A DNA stretch of 64,000 nt from contig OY987273.1 in assembly GCA_963920665.1 (NCBI GenBank), positions 16,184,501-16,248,500 of the forward strand, read 5' to 3'. Positions 22,605 to 34,155 of the stretch are shown piece after piece. Made by a program: the position numbers and the translations under genes. The notes under the pieces were generated by a model that saw only the letters and a program-made list of their open reading frames with translations, searched no databases and was not told the DNA's origin. The stretch's first letter is position 1; each line of letters starts with the position of its first letter. The stretch comes from Straminergon stramineum (Eukaryota; Streptophyta; Bryopsida; Hypnales; Calliergonaceae).

Positions 22605-23200
22605 GAAAAAAAATGGGCAGCTTCAAGCGTGTAGAGAAAAAAAAGGAGGTAAATGTGTTAAAAAATTCCATTAAGTATTATAGTCAACATATACAAAAAT
22701 TGCATATTGAAAATTGCATACTCAATGTTGGACTCCTTTGATACAAGTATGCAAGCCCCCAAATTGAAGGAGCTAAAAAACTTATAACCTTATTGAAAGA
22801 AAGGCCACATAACCATTGGTCTAAAAAAAAACACGAGGTGAGTGTGACATATTGACATTGGCAAATTTAAGTTTTGTTGTAAGGTTAGTTACTAATTTCA
22901 TAGAGTTCTATTGCTTTAGAAATTATCTTGTTCAATTTATTTAAAATTCATGACAAAAAATCACACAATGCATTGAATGAAAATTTCTTGAATGTTGTTC
23001 AAAAAACAAAAGATTTTCTTGAATGTCACTTGGAAAGAAAACCAGACAAGTAACTCAAGTAAGGGAACTAGATAGTGTCATATATTTCTTCAAGATAAAT
23101 TGAACAACTTGTACCACTAACATTTCTTAATTCAATATCTCTTTGAATCAAAAGAATTTGAGCACCTATAAATGGCCTAGGTGCAAGCCTCTTCCAAGAT
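22605..23200. other. 3' flank of hAT copy 2 transposase, non-coding
   Basis: AT-rich with no coding signal. It lies between the left hAT terminus and the transposase stop region, equivalent to 33,800-34,150 in copy 1. Confidence 0.4.
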
Positions 23201-23207
23201 TAAATTC

Positions 23208-25504
23208 CTAAGGGTGATAATCACTATCTCCTTTCACCTCTATCCCACTACTATAGTCTCTTGATTGGAATCCGTCGTCATCATCCATTAACGTGTTCTC
23301 TTCATTGTCCAACGTAGGTGATTCATTTCCCCCTTTTTCTTCTTGTACTTTTCTAGTTACAAAAGCTTTCCACTTAGGCTTGTCCATCTTTTGCTCCCTC
23401 TTCGCTTGCAACATGGTTTTCCCTATGTGTTCTCAAAGGCAATCAGACACTTTTCCTTCTTTGAAGGAAAGTACCGAAATAGGCATATGCTTATCAAATG
23501 GGGGTCTTCCTACATTTACTTTCTTCTTTGAGAAGATGGCAAATGGCTCCATTACTCATTTGTTCTTAGATTTAGGAGTTTCTTTCATCATTGCTTTTCC
23601 TACCTTTCGCACCTCTATGGAAAATGCCTCTATTGCATTCGAGGATTGCAATTGAGGGTTAGATGGCCTAATGGAAGATTGTGGTCACCAAGCTTTTTGC
23701 TTCTTCAACATTGATGCCAATGTCTCATCTTCCTCACTATCAATGAATAAAGTAATGTTTAATCTTGAATTCTCCATATGTCCCATTTTGTTCGAAATGT
23801 TCATAGCCCGTGGTTGACGTTGAGAGTTTCCTAAACCCAACAAAGTAATAGGCCCACTGTTAAATAGAGAGAGTGGAACTATTTGAGGACTGCTACATGT
23901 TAGATGTTGCAAACTTGGCACGCTTTCTTTGGTCCCTTGGTCTTTGTAGAGCAAGTTTGGGCTTCCACATTCTATGGAATGAGAACCTATATTGTTCCTT
24001 GTAACATTTGCTTCAAAATTCAAGGTACTTGGTTCCCAATTGCTTTTGCTCTCCAATCTTCCTCCAAACTCCACACTTGTCTTGTCCACATTCATTTGCT
24101 CCCAGCCATTTAGTTTGTCGTTCTTTTCTACTTAGGCCATTGCCATGGACGGAGACTTGTCACTTCCAATCACTTTGTCTCCTTCCGAAGTTCCACCATG
24201 GGCAATTGTAGACCCAATAGGAGTCGATCTTTGGACATTTGTATCCTCCTCATTTGTGTTGAAGACCTTATCACGGCTCAAAAATCCACTTCCATCTACA
24301 AATCTTGCTATGGAAGGTACACCTTAATCGTTTCCACAATGGTCCTCATCTAGTGGAAAGTCGTACTCATCTCGGTCATTGTTGCCCACGTCATCATCGT
24401 ACATATTTCCTCTCTCAAATGATTCACCTCCCAAATTGTATGTGTCACCATCCATATCCTCTTCTTCATCAAAGATTGAGTCATCCTCACTTGCTTCGTG
24501 TGCATGTTCTTCATGTCTGTCAACATCAACACCTTCGTCTTCATCGTCTTCACTACTCTTGTCTTCCACCTTAGACCCCTCGGGTTCTTATAATTCTACA
24601 TTTTCAAGTGGTGCATATTCGAGGGACCACTTCTTTTCATCTTTCTCCTTTGATGCAGCCAAGACTCTTGAATTCATTTACACATACACCAAATCCATGG
24701 CTCTTTTTGTTTTCAACTTGTTTCAAGATTTGTTGTGAACAAAAGAATAGCTACTCCAATTTCGTTCACATGAAGATGAGGATACTAGTTGGCTAAATAT
24801 TCTCCTTGCAATTGGAGCAATTAGCTTCCCACAAGTGCCTCCAAATCCCACCAAGCATGTGCCAATAATTTCTGTTCACTTAGATTTAACATGTTGTGGA
24901 AAGGAAGCTCCCTATGTCAAAAATCCATGAACTCCTTCACAATTTCTACGTAGTCCCTACGCTTACAAATTTGCATGAGAACATGCTTGTATGCATTGGT
25001 TGCCTCAAGATCGTCAACTAGTTCTTTATCTTCAAGTAGGTAGGGGTTCAGGAGAGCTCTTGCATAATGGAGATCGCTCTCCACCATTTCCCATCGGACT
25101 TGGAATGCCTCTCTGAGTGGTTTGGCAAGCTCAGGGCTTAACCAAAAAGGCACAATTTCTAAATCCGCCACATGTTTCTGTATTTTTCTCATAATATGTA
25201 AAACCTTGCTTGTGCATGGCATCTTTGTATCTAAATCACGTAGGACATTCCCAACAATATGCACCAACTCAGCAAAATTGGTGCAGTGCCTCCAAAATAG
25301 TCATTGTTTATTATCTTCTTCGTCTCCGAAGACATTGTGCGACTTTTTGTTTTCTTGTCCTTCAACGTCCTCGTGTATTGTTCCCAACAAGGATCCGTCA
25401 CACTTTGTTGGAGTGCTCCCTTTACCTTCAACAAACGCTGAAGAGTAATGAAATTTGAGGCAAATCTTGTTTCCCTTGGCATCAACAAGTTGAGGTCTTT
25501 TTTG
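23208..25504 (-). pseudogene. hAT transposase, C-terminal half (copy 2)
   Basis: On the minus strand, frames in order match the copy-1 transposase. LMPRETRFASNFITLQRLLK corresponds to LMPGDTRFASQFIMMERLIK. LRDLDTKMPCTSKVLHIMRK corresponds to LRDLDSKSPCMGKVLHIMRK. ARALLNPYLLEDKELVDDLE corresponds to AAALLNPYLLYDKELAHDAD. The charged tail ends SSGIEVKGDSDYHP, against SSGVEVKGDEDWCL in copy 1. Several frameshifts interrupt it. It stops abruptly at 25,504 at the TAGG duplication, and its missing N-terminal half lies at 52,211-53,308 on the far side of the 26.7-kb insertion. The decay of the charged tail shows this copy is older than copy 1. Confidence 0.85.
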
Positions 25505-25508
25505 TAGG
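25505..25508. repeat. Target-site duplication TAGG, left
   Basis: TAGG directly precedes the left end of the 26.7-kb insertion and is repeated at 52,207-52,210 after its right end. Joining the flanks with a single TAGG restores the hAT frame. Confidence 0.85.
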
Positions 25509-25536
25509 AACATCATATTCATTAAAATGGGAGAGT
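25509..25536. repeat. Terminal inverted repeat, left (giant element)
   Basis: AACATCATATTCATTAAAAT followed by GGGAGAGT. The reverse complement of the right end begins with the same 20 bases and then GAGAGTTT. Confidence 0.85.
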
Positions 25537-25653
25537 GTCGCCCTCTCATATTAGTATTTGGCCTTCAAAGGTGCAATTAGTGAATTGAGTGAGTTGTAAT
25601 TTAGCTTGATGATTACTTAATTAATTAAATTAAAGTAGCAATTTCTATTGAAA

Positions 25654-25680
25654 TGAGAGTCATGCAATGAATATAATGTT
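25654..25680. repeat. Internal degenerate inverted copy of the terminal repeat
   Basis: TGAGAGTCATGCAATGAATA followed by TAATGTT resembles the right-end terminal sequence (CTCTCATTTTAATGAATATG then ATGTT) and points inward-out at about 145 bp from the left end. It could be a second transposase contact site or a decayed terminus. Confidence 0.4.
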
Positions 25681-25684
25681 TTGA

Positions 25685-26040
25685 AAAGAAGATTGTATTG
25701 TGTATGGTCAAAAATTGCATGTCTTTTGCAAACAAGTATATATAAAATGCCATATGAAATATATTAATATGGTGTACATATTGCACTTGCAATCTAAATG
25801 TTGCAAGTGTAACGTCCAAACATATTACTCCCCACAAAGAAACCAAAGCTTTGAATACTACTCGTAGTAAGCTATAGTTAAACATTCATGAATCTAAATC
25901 TCCAACCCTTCATTTACAAGAAATCAAAATGATACCCTTCATAGTAATATAAAAGCATATTGTATAGGTATAAGAAAACAAATAACACTCTACCATATGT
26001 AGCTAACAACATATTGAACCTGATCCAACTCATCGAACGC
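25685..26040. other. AT-rich left subterminal region
   Basis: There is no coding signal between the left end of the giant element and the stop of the transposase relic. It probably contains the transposase 3' untranslated region. Confidence 0.4.
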
Positions 26041-26045
26041 TACAC

Positions 26046-28889
26046 TTAAGACAAAGTATACGAAGCCAAACTCTGGTTGATGATTTCAATTTGAGTAGCC
26101 GGGATCTTGAGCAAACATTGGCGTGTGTCCTTTCTAATTTGAGACTTCCACGCTGTCATGAGAACATTCGTTTCTTCCCAAATAGGTGGATCGGCTATAT
26201 CAACCTTCCAATGTAAACCTCTTTTACTGTCCCATCCAGTATTGAAGTCTTGAACATCTTGACTCCTCGATGTTGGGTGAAAGTATTGAATGAGAACACA
26301 ATTCGATTTCTCAGGATTATAGTTCGGATCAGACAATGCCCTTGCAATCCAAACTGGTCGAGTGTCACCATCGACGGGTCAAATTGCGACAAAGTAGCCT
26401 TCAAAGAGATCTCGACCCACCCTAAAGGATGGTTGTGGGCAACCCCGCAAAGGCCCAACGTAGGTGTCATCCTCTCCAAACTCTTCACGATCCTTTCCAT
26501 CTTCTCCTACTTCATCCACTCGAGCCGCTTGAACATGAGCTGCCGGCCAAAAACCATCCCTCAGAATAGTAGAAGTAGCTACTGGTTCCAATAATGTTAC
26601 CTTCACGCCCCGCCAATAGTAGACCAAATGCTCATAGCGCCTTCGATATTCCCCAGTGACATTTGCATTGCACAACTTGTCCCAATATTTGACAAATCCA
26701 GATATCCCTTTCAAAATGTCTTCCACGCCTCTCATAGGACGCTGTGGAACTGGCAATGGTACTCCACGAGGCCACAAACTTCGCCCTTCTACATCTTCTT
26801 TCCTCAATTTGATGCCTCTGCCATCCTACCCTAACCAGTTCTCATCGGTGCACAACAGTTTGTACTTCATGACTGGACACCCCGCTGAATCTAAGTAGAA
26901 CTTCACTTGTTGTGACTTTGTATGTCCAACGAGTATCTCATCTCTGTCCACAAATGAACCTGCAATGAATCCCTTGAAATCAGGCACCTCTTCTATAAGA
27001 TGAGGGATAGTAGGAATGGATTCCACATCCATGAATGACTTCATGAGTGCAGGAACTGTAGGGAAATTCTCCTTCTTCAGCAACATGCTCCATCTTCCAA
27101 ATAGCACATCAATGTCGTCATGTATATGACCCACAATCATGAAGTTCACATACACTTCACGGAAGATCTTGTTTGCAACAAGTAGAGACCAAAAATAGAA
27201 AACATATATGTTCTTGTTGTCCTTGGTGGCATTGTCCATTTGCACATTTGGAATGGGTGGCAACGACATCGCTGGAACTAAGGTAATTGGTGGAGGAGGA
27301 AGGGATGCTTCACACATCTCAGCTCCCTTAAGTACTACACCAAACAAATTTGTCAACCTCGACCTCACAAACAATTGCTAAGAAGAAGACTTTGGTGGCT
27401 CTTCCAAATCTCGTAATAGTTTGGCCATGGAGCCAATGGTGTAGTGTGAATCGTGGGGAAATAGATCCAAGCCGTAATGTGCATAGCGCACATCAGCATG
27501 ACCATGCGCAATCATGCTAGTCACGGACATAGGCAACTTCACTAGGCTACCAAGTTCTTCACTCTTGTGGGAGAAGACTGGAGAAGCGGTTTTAGCATGA
27601 TCCATCTTGTCATGCATAATCCTAAGGCACTCATGTGGGGAATTATGCGATCGGTAACGATTTGCATAGTACAACTCCCTATGAGCACAATTAATGGCAA
27701 GATGCTTGTCCAACTTTCGCGACCACTTCAAAGCACTGTGAGACCCAGAAAATGCTCCCTTCCTTAGTTCCTGCAATTTTTTCACAAATAAAGCACCGAG
27801 AAAAATTATCTCCTAGCTTTTTCACATCGTACTTTGGAAACCTGGATGATCTAATCTTGATCAAGTTAGAAGTTGACACATCCTTCAACCCAAAAACAAC
27901 ATTCGCTTCATTAATTTTTTCAATTTGATCCTTCCACTGAAAGGTAGGCAGAAGAATCATGGACATGACCTTATCCCTAGACTTGAGAGTCCCAGTACGA
28001 TGTGGCATGTGATCTGCCTCTTTGTCTAAAATGTACTTCAATGTTGCGGTAGCTTGTTGAGTGTGTTTCCTTGGCTTCACCAACCCTGAATTATCATGTG
28101 CCATTGCTTCCCGACCATTATTTTAATACGTCTGGTAGCAATAGAATGTGGCCTCTGGGACCCCGGAAATATGCATCCATGCTTTCATACACACATTAAC
28201 CCCCTCAACCGTGACCATCCTTCTCCCTCGGGAGTCCCGATGAACTTGTCTGTGCACCTCCGTCTTCATGAAGGCTCTATGCTTGAACATTGAATTCTGG
28301 TACATGCATTCATAGAAGGCTCGAATCTTCTCCCTTGGAAATGGATGAACGCAATTTTGGCTACAACAAACTTTGCTGGACACTTCATTGATAGATTCTT
28401 GTGTAAGGAGGTCCTTTGATTTCAGAGAGGTCTCACAAGGTGGATTTCGGATGACGCTCGTATATGGACGTGCAGATGACAAGGAGGGCAGGTTTAACAA
28501 ACTCACTTGGATTCGATTGAAATTATCCCTAGCCTCATGGTCGTGCAGGCTTGCCCCACGGCAATGAACAAGCTGACTAGGTACGCTATCAAAGAGTACA
28601 CCTGCTCCAAAGGAATGTCAACTTTGGAATATATCTTTGAAATGTGCACTGCAACATGAGTATCTCCTAGAGGACCATTGGCACCAAGAACCAAATCCGA
28701 GTTCACACTGTGGCAAGTACCTTCTCCAACAAGTATGCCTTCATTGTTATAAAGAGTGACACACTTTGTATTCCATTGGCAACGTGGAAGTCCTTCGCAC
28801 TCTGGAATGCCCACATTCATCCCCTCAAGAGCTTGGAACTCGTCATCTGATGAGTCCATTGCATCAAGAGGAATGACATGGGAGCCCAT
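26046..28889 (-). pseudogene. DUF7869-type DDE transposase, broken
   Basis: The minus strand is nearly open over 2.8 kb. The N-terminal part (LPRCQWNTKCVTLYNNEGIL, VGEGTCHSVNSDLVLGANGP) resembles the DUF8039-like segment of plant transposon proteins. It is followed by a basic Cys segment (VCCSQNCVHPFPREKIRAFY) and a nuclease-like core with PNVQMDNATKDNKNIYVFYF and VYVNFMIVGHIHDDIDVLFG. The QxDN...ENKN...GHxHxDxD pattern is what I associate with DUF7869 RNase-H-fold proteins. The C-terminal part includes WDSKRGLHWKVDIADPPIWE. Breaks: TAA 28,123-28,125, a frameshift in an A run near 27,790, TAG 27,378-27,380, TAG 26,826-26,828 and TGA 26,379-26,381; a GTGAGT donor near 28,505 may explain one more frame change. 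It sits next to the left end of the giant element and is its likely transposase. Family naming is from memory. Confidence 0.7.
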
Positions 28890-28977
28890 AATTCCTACAG
28901 ATCAAGATAATACAGCATTGAGTTCACTTGTAGACAAGAACTAAGCATCAATTGGCATCCAATAATATTTAAAATTT

Positions 28978-30052
28978 CCAATTCAGATTGGCAAGACCTG
29001 AATTGCAACCATTGGATACATTATCTTGAAAATATCAATTCAGATTATCAGAAACTAAATTAAATATATCAAAACTAAACTCTTGACTTGCATCGATACA
29101 ATTTGAATTAACATTAAAACCAAAACACTGCGGAAGATGTCGATTCTCATTGTCCCAATCCGAATTGCAAAGCAAATCGGAAGATGGAAGTTAGTGAACA
29201 TTTAGATCAACAAGACTTGAATTATAAACAATGATTAAAGAACCAAGATATTTTGACTTCTAATAAATGAGACTTCAATGGCGTTCTACATTCACAGATT
29301 TAGAATTTGTGTATTCAGCTCAATACGACTTGAATTAACGTTTCACGTCATAGATTGAGTCCATATCGATTAACTTTAGTAGGACATTAGTTCTAGTCAA
29401 ACATTCCTCATCCGAGTCCATCAGGTGTGCAGTATGTTCACTTCTACAATTTTTGTACATAATGATTCAAGTCATTATGACTTGACTTATACCTAATACT
29501 TCAGAATCAAGAATCTCTCGATGTAGGTATGTTTAATGGACATTGTGATATATCGTTTAGATTTACAATATGTCAATTCAAGTCGATACGACCTAAATTG
29601 TAATCGAAGACTTCAGCTTCAAACTTTTAGATATTTAGTTCAGTAAGATATGCATTATGAATTTTTCAACAGATTTACAACATGTAAATTTAGATTGGTA
29701 CAACCTGAATTGCATTCAAAGCCTTTCAATTCAACATTAAGTTGATTAAGGTCAATGGTTAGTTTTTCTTGAATATAGTAAATTCAAGACAGGTTGATTT
29801 AGGTCGGTACGACTTGAAATTGCAATTGCATTTCAAATATTTACGAACCTATATTTCCATTTAGTTATTTACTAAATTGATATATATGCTCAGGATTTAT
29901 TGGAAATGTAGATTCAGGTCGGTACGACTTGAATTGCTATTTGAAAATTCATATTCCATTATTTTTCAATTTATGTTGAGTACGATTGCAGTCAACATAA
30001 ACGTCTACAAATTCATCCAAACAATGATTCAAGTCATACCGACCTGAATCAC
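28978..30052. repeat. Degenerate ~111-bp tandem array with a palindromic core
   Basis: A dyad of the form ATTCAGGTCG..CGACTTGAAT recurs at about 28,980, 29,091, 29,201, 29,313, 29,464, 29,574, 29,685, 29,796, 29,911 and 30,026. Most steps are 110-115 bp, with one step of 151. The clearest copies are GATTCAGGTCGGTACGACTT at 29,911 and CAATTCAAGTCGATACGACC at 29,574. Sequence between cores is weakly repeated (ATTTACAACATGTA variants). The array lies just upstream of the minus-strand transposase start, so it could be its promoter or a transposase-binding subterminal array. Confidence 0.8.
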
Positions 30053-30059
30053 AAGACTT

Positions 30060-33000
30060 ATATAACCCATGAATATCATGAATTGACTGGATCTAAAGGA
30101 ATTCTATTGATTTCCCATCGAATTGAAGGGGTCCAGGTTTTGCGGCGACAAATTAGGAGCCCCTTTCACACGCATCACTTCTTCCACAAATTTTGGAATG
30201 CAATTGCCTTCAACAAGACAACTCTATCGAAAGACATGGAAATGCACATAGGCGTATAATGAAGGACGCATCACGAAAATGCATCGACCTTATTTCAAAT
30301 ACGGAGTCCAAAGTCATATATCCAAGCATGGGTGCACTCTCAACAGTGCAACTCTAATGAGGAATGAAAAGAAAGCTACATTAGTGCATGAAGTATAGCT
30401 AGAAACAACAATGACAAAAATTTGAGCTACTTTACATGAACTACAACAACAAACTAGAATGACAGAAATTTGAACTACTTCACATGAAGTGCAACTGCAA
30501 ACCAAAAAGGCACAAATTTTAACTAATGCATATGGAATGCGAAGAATACTACCAAAAGATAGAAGCACAAGACGCCTTCGTCACAATTGATGCGAAGATC
30601 TTCAACGACAATGTGACACAACCGTGAAACCAAGCACAAGAGAGAGAGAAGGAAGGGATCATGAAGACAATAGATAATGAGAGTATAATCTCTAAAGCAT
30701 GTGTGGACTTCCACGGGTCTTCTTGGCAGGGGAAAAGAGGCACCAACGGGAATGAAGGACTTTGAATTTCCATCCTTCTAGGGAAGATTCCTCTTCCACT
30801 TGGGAGCACTTTACACATTGGTTTTAGAGGGGGGGCAGTCTGCCATCTATTTTTTCCCGAAGATTCTTCTTCCATCTGACAAAGTAATGTGGACTGAAAA
30901 TTACGAGGCAAACATTGTTCTATTTTTTCCTATCCATTGTCTTTGGGAACAAGGACATGATGGGGCTTTCCTTTTTTTAGCACTTTTGTCCTTAAAGCAT
31001 GGGCTAGTGACTGTGGGAATCCTCCTATTTCGAACTGTCTGGGATCACCTACTCTAAACAAAGCAAAAATATTAGTTGCAAGTCAAACTACAGTGAAAGA
31101 TCTCTCCTTTCTACACAAATTTTGGGGATGATTACTTGCCCTTGTGTCCTATAGAGAAGGATTCTTTGCCAATTGTTAGCAAATAAATGGTTGTTGAATT
31201 GTTTATGGGATAAATGAAAAAATCACCTAAAACAAGGGCAATTATTGAGTATGGTAGGTGAGAGTTTAATGAATATTTTAATTATAAGTCACATGCAGAT
31301 GATTTTATATTCTTAGCATTTATGGAAATGAAGTACATGTCTAAAACGTGACCTTACTTTTTCATAATTAGATAGATGAGTTCACGCTTTTTGGGTTTAT
31401 GTTATGTTTAGGATTAGGGTTTAGGGGTTAGGGTTTAGGTCCACATCTTTCTTTGGAGAAAATTAGATGATGAAACCAAATAAGGATTTGTTACTATAAA
31501 ACTATTTTGTTTCTTATATGATTGACATTGTTAGTATACAAATTAATTGTCAAAAGTTTAAAAGCTTGCATGTATTCTTTATGTCCAAAATATTTAAAAG
31601 TTGTAAATGAATTTTGTCTTGTGGCATTTCATTTTTAGTTACTCGATTAATCTTGCCGAAAGTTTGGTAATGAAATGAACGAACTAGTTGTCAATAATTA
31701 AGATATGAAGGATTTATTGAATTAGAAATGTTGGGAGTATTCGGGGGTTTAATTCGTGTTGTCATTTAGTTCTAAAATGACCTAGTTGATGTTGTTTTAT
31801 GAACACAATTTATAAGGAAAAGAATATAGAATGTACACTAAAATGAATCAATGGCAAATTAAAGAAGTAGAGTTTACATTGTTTTATAGCATTTTTTGTA
31901 TTGAATGTTCTTGAATACACTTAACTAGTGTTTTATCTTTTTTTCAATGCATTACCAATGAAACATTGTTAGGATCCTTTCATATTATATGGCCTTGATA
32001 GTAATTACCTATAATGCATTATAGTCCAATGTCAAAGGGATTATCTAGTTTTCATGTAGAAAGTTCTTATAGTGGTATTTTGAAGGAATCCATAAATGTA
32101 ATTATAATGAAGGCAGTAATAGTTTAGAAAATATATGTATCCTCGAGCAAGGTACCTTACTTTTTAATCTTTTTGGTAAACATTGAAGATTTTTTTATTA
32201 TAAATAGAATACTGTTAATGAATTTTACAATTATAATTGGAGGGCACTTCTCAAATGAATTTTTGAAGATCACGTAATAGTGTTGAAATTCTTCATATAT
32301 ATGGTGAATATTGTCAAAGACATACAGAACCCAACATTTTAAAACACTTGTTCATTTTTTTAGTTGACTTTGGTCTTCACCTACCTTTTTTGCCATTTTC
32401 ATTTGATGTAATTTTTACAAAAATTGTCCTATAAGCCATTTTAATGCCAACGCCCCCTACATGTGATATAGGAGTTGTGTACATGGGGCTTCAACTTCTC
32501 TTGAATCATAATTTTATCAATTTATTGTAGTCAATAAGTACCCTACATTGAACATAATTTGAAGAAAATGTTTACTCCAATTTCTAGAGATTATAGTAGA
32601 AGTAAAGCATTTTATGAATTTATACAAGCTTTTATAAATAATTATTGCTCCTTTGTGTATTCTTTCTAGTATGGATTCTTACCAATTTGATGACCTTCCT
32701 CAATTCAATTTGTAGTGAATGTCCAAAGTACTTGCAAATTCAAACTTCTACCATGCTTGCATAATTTACAATGCCAACAAATAATAATAAATCACTAACA
32801 TTGTAAATGTCTGTTTGTCCCATCATTAATAGTTCTATTCACAAATAAGGAATGCCATACACACCTTCAAATCAACTATTGGAAGTACATGAAATTTTGT
32901 ATTTATTATACAAGGGTAATGGTTAGCTTTGGATACCAAAAACATTGTTTAAAATACAATATCAATCCATTCCATAGTGTTAACGAACTTCCTCTTTTAA

Positions 33001-33581
33001 ATATAACAAGATATGATTTCATAGAATCTAATTGTAATTGACTTTATTACTAATGTAGGAAGGAAAACAAATTAATCTCAATGAAAGAAGTTAAGGGTTT
33101 AGGGTTTAGTTGAAAAAGTAAGTTATGTCATAAGTACCTAGAACCCTTAAATAATAACAAGCATGTAGAGTATCAAATAATTTTATTTTAATATTATTTT
33201 TGAATATGCCTTACATTTATTGTTTACATACAGAAAATAAATAATGTCATGAAATTTTTTTTAATGAATTGTGCACTATAATGCCTACAAATCGCAGAAT
33301 TTACCATTTTTTCTTGCTTCTATCAATATATCCACAGAATTTAATCCTAAAAAACAAAATCATTACAAATATACATTATTACCCTGTTGAGGTACAAGAA
33401 TTTTTTTTTTCATTTCAGGGTCTTTTGTTATTGATCAAAATGAACAATTTAGACAAATTTTGGAGGACTTAAACAAAAACCATCTAATTACTATGTCTAA
33501 AAAATGATACCCAAAGCTAACCATTGCCTGCAAGTTACAGTACAAGTGTCATGTTCCTATGAATTTATAAAACTATAAATG
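30060..33581. other. AT-rich interior of the giant element, no gene recognised
   Basis: No domain is seen on either strand. Short telomere-like words occur at 31,398-31,440 (TTAGGGTTTAGGGGTTAGGG) and about 33,095-33,110 (AAGGGTTTAGGGTTTAG). They are too short to be telomeric arrays. Open frames at 30,314-31,057 lack protein-like composition. Confidence 0.4.
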
Positions 33582-33589
33582 CTTAAAAC
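33582..33589. repeat. 8-bp target-site duplication CTTAAAAC, left
   Basis: CTTAAAAC here and at 40,854-40,861 flank the complete hAT element exactly. The 8-bp length is diagnostic for hAT. Confidence 0.95.
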
Positions 33590-33599
33590 CAGGGTTGAC

Positions 33600-33795
33600 A
33601 AATCTGAACGTCCGCCCCGAATTCACGTCCATCGTCCAAACGTCCGGACGCACGAACTCCAACGGACATAGCGTCCCTAGTGCCGTCCGCAGGCGGACGG
33701 CGCAGTTGCGGCGGACGGGCGGGGCGGATGGTGAAAGGCGAACGGGCGCGGCGGACGGTGGAGTGCGGACAGTGGAGGGCGGACGGGGGGTTAAA
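33600..33795. repeat. hAT subterminal GCGGACGG-rich array, left
   Basis: GGCGGACGG, GCGGACGGGC and GCGGATGG words recur about every 10-20 bp in very GC-rich DNA next to the left terminus. Such subterminal motifs are typical transposase contact sites in hAT elements; that role is inferred. Confidence 0.7.
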
Positions 33796-34155
33796 GGATT
33801 AGGCCATTGAGTAACGAGGTTCAATGTTTATTTATCAATGTTTTTACCAATTGCAGCATGTCATTTGAGCTTAGATTTTTGTTTTTCATATATTTCAATT
33901 GTCATGTAATGTAGTAGTGTATGTTGCTTCATTCAAAAGATAAAACATATTGTGCATTTTTAATTTTTCTATGAAATTTCAGTTTCATTTTGAAACAAAA
34001 TCAAATTTAAAATTCTAATACATGAACGAGATGTATATCATCAATAAACAAACAATTTTTATAATGAAATGATTGAACAATACATTCTCAATATGTGCTC
34101 AATATATCATGAGCAACTAAGCAAAAAAATATTTAAGCTTCTAATTCCTCAATTC

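Noticed and set aside
28978..30052. CRISPR-like regularly spaced repeats
   Set aside because: The period is about 111 bp, the cores are diverged dyads and the intervening DNA is itself weakly repeated. The setting is eukaryotic with no cas genes.
31398..31440. Interstitial telomere
   Set aside because: Only two or three TTTAGGG-like units; such words are frequent by chance in this DNA.
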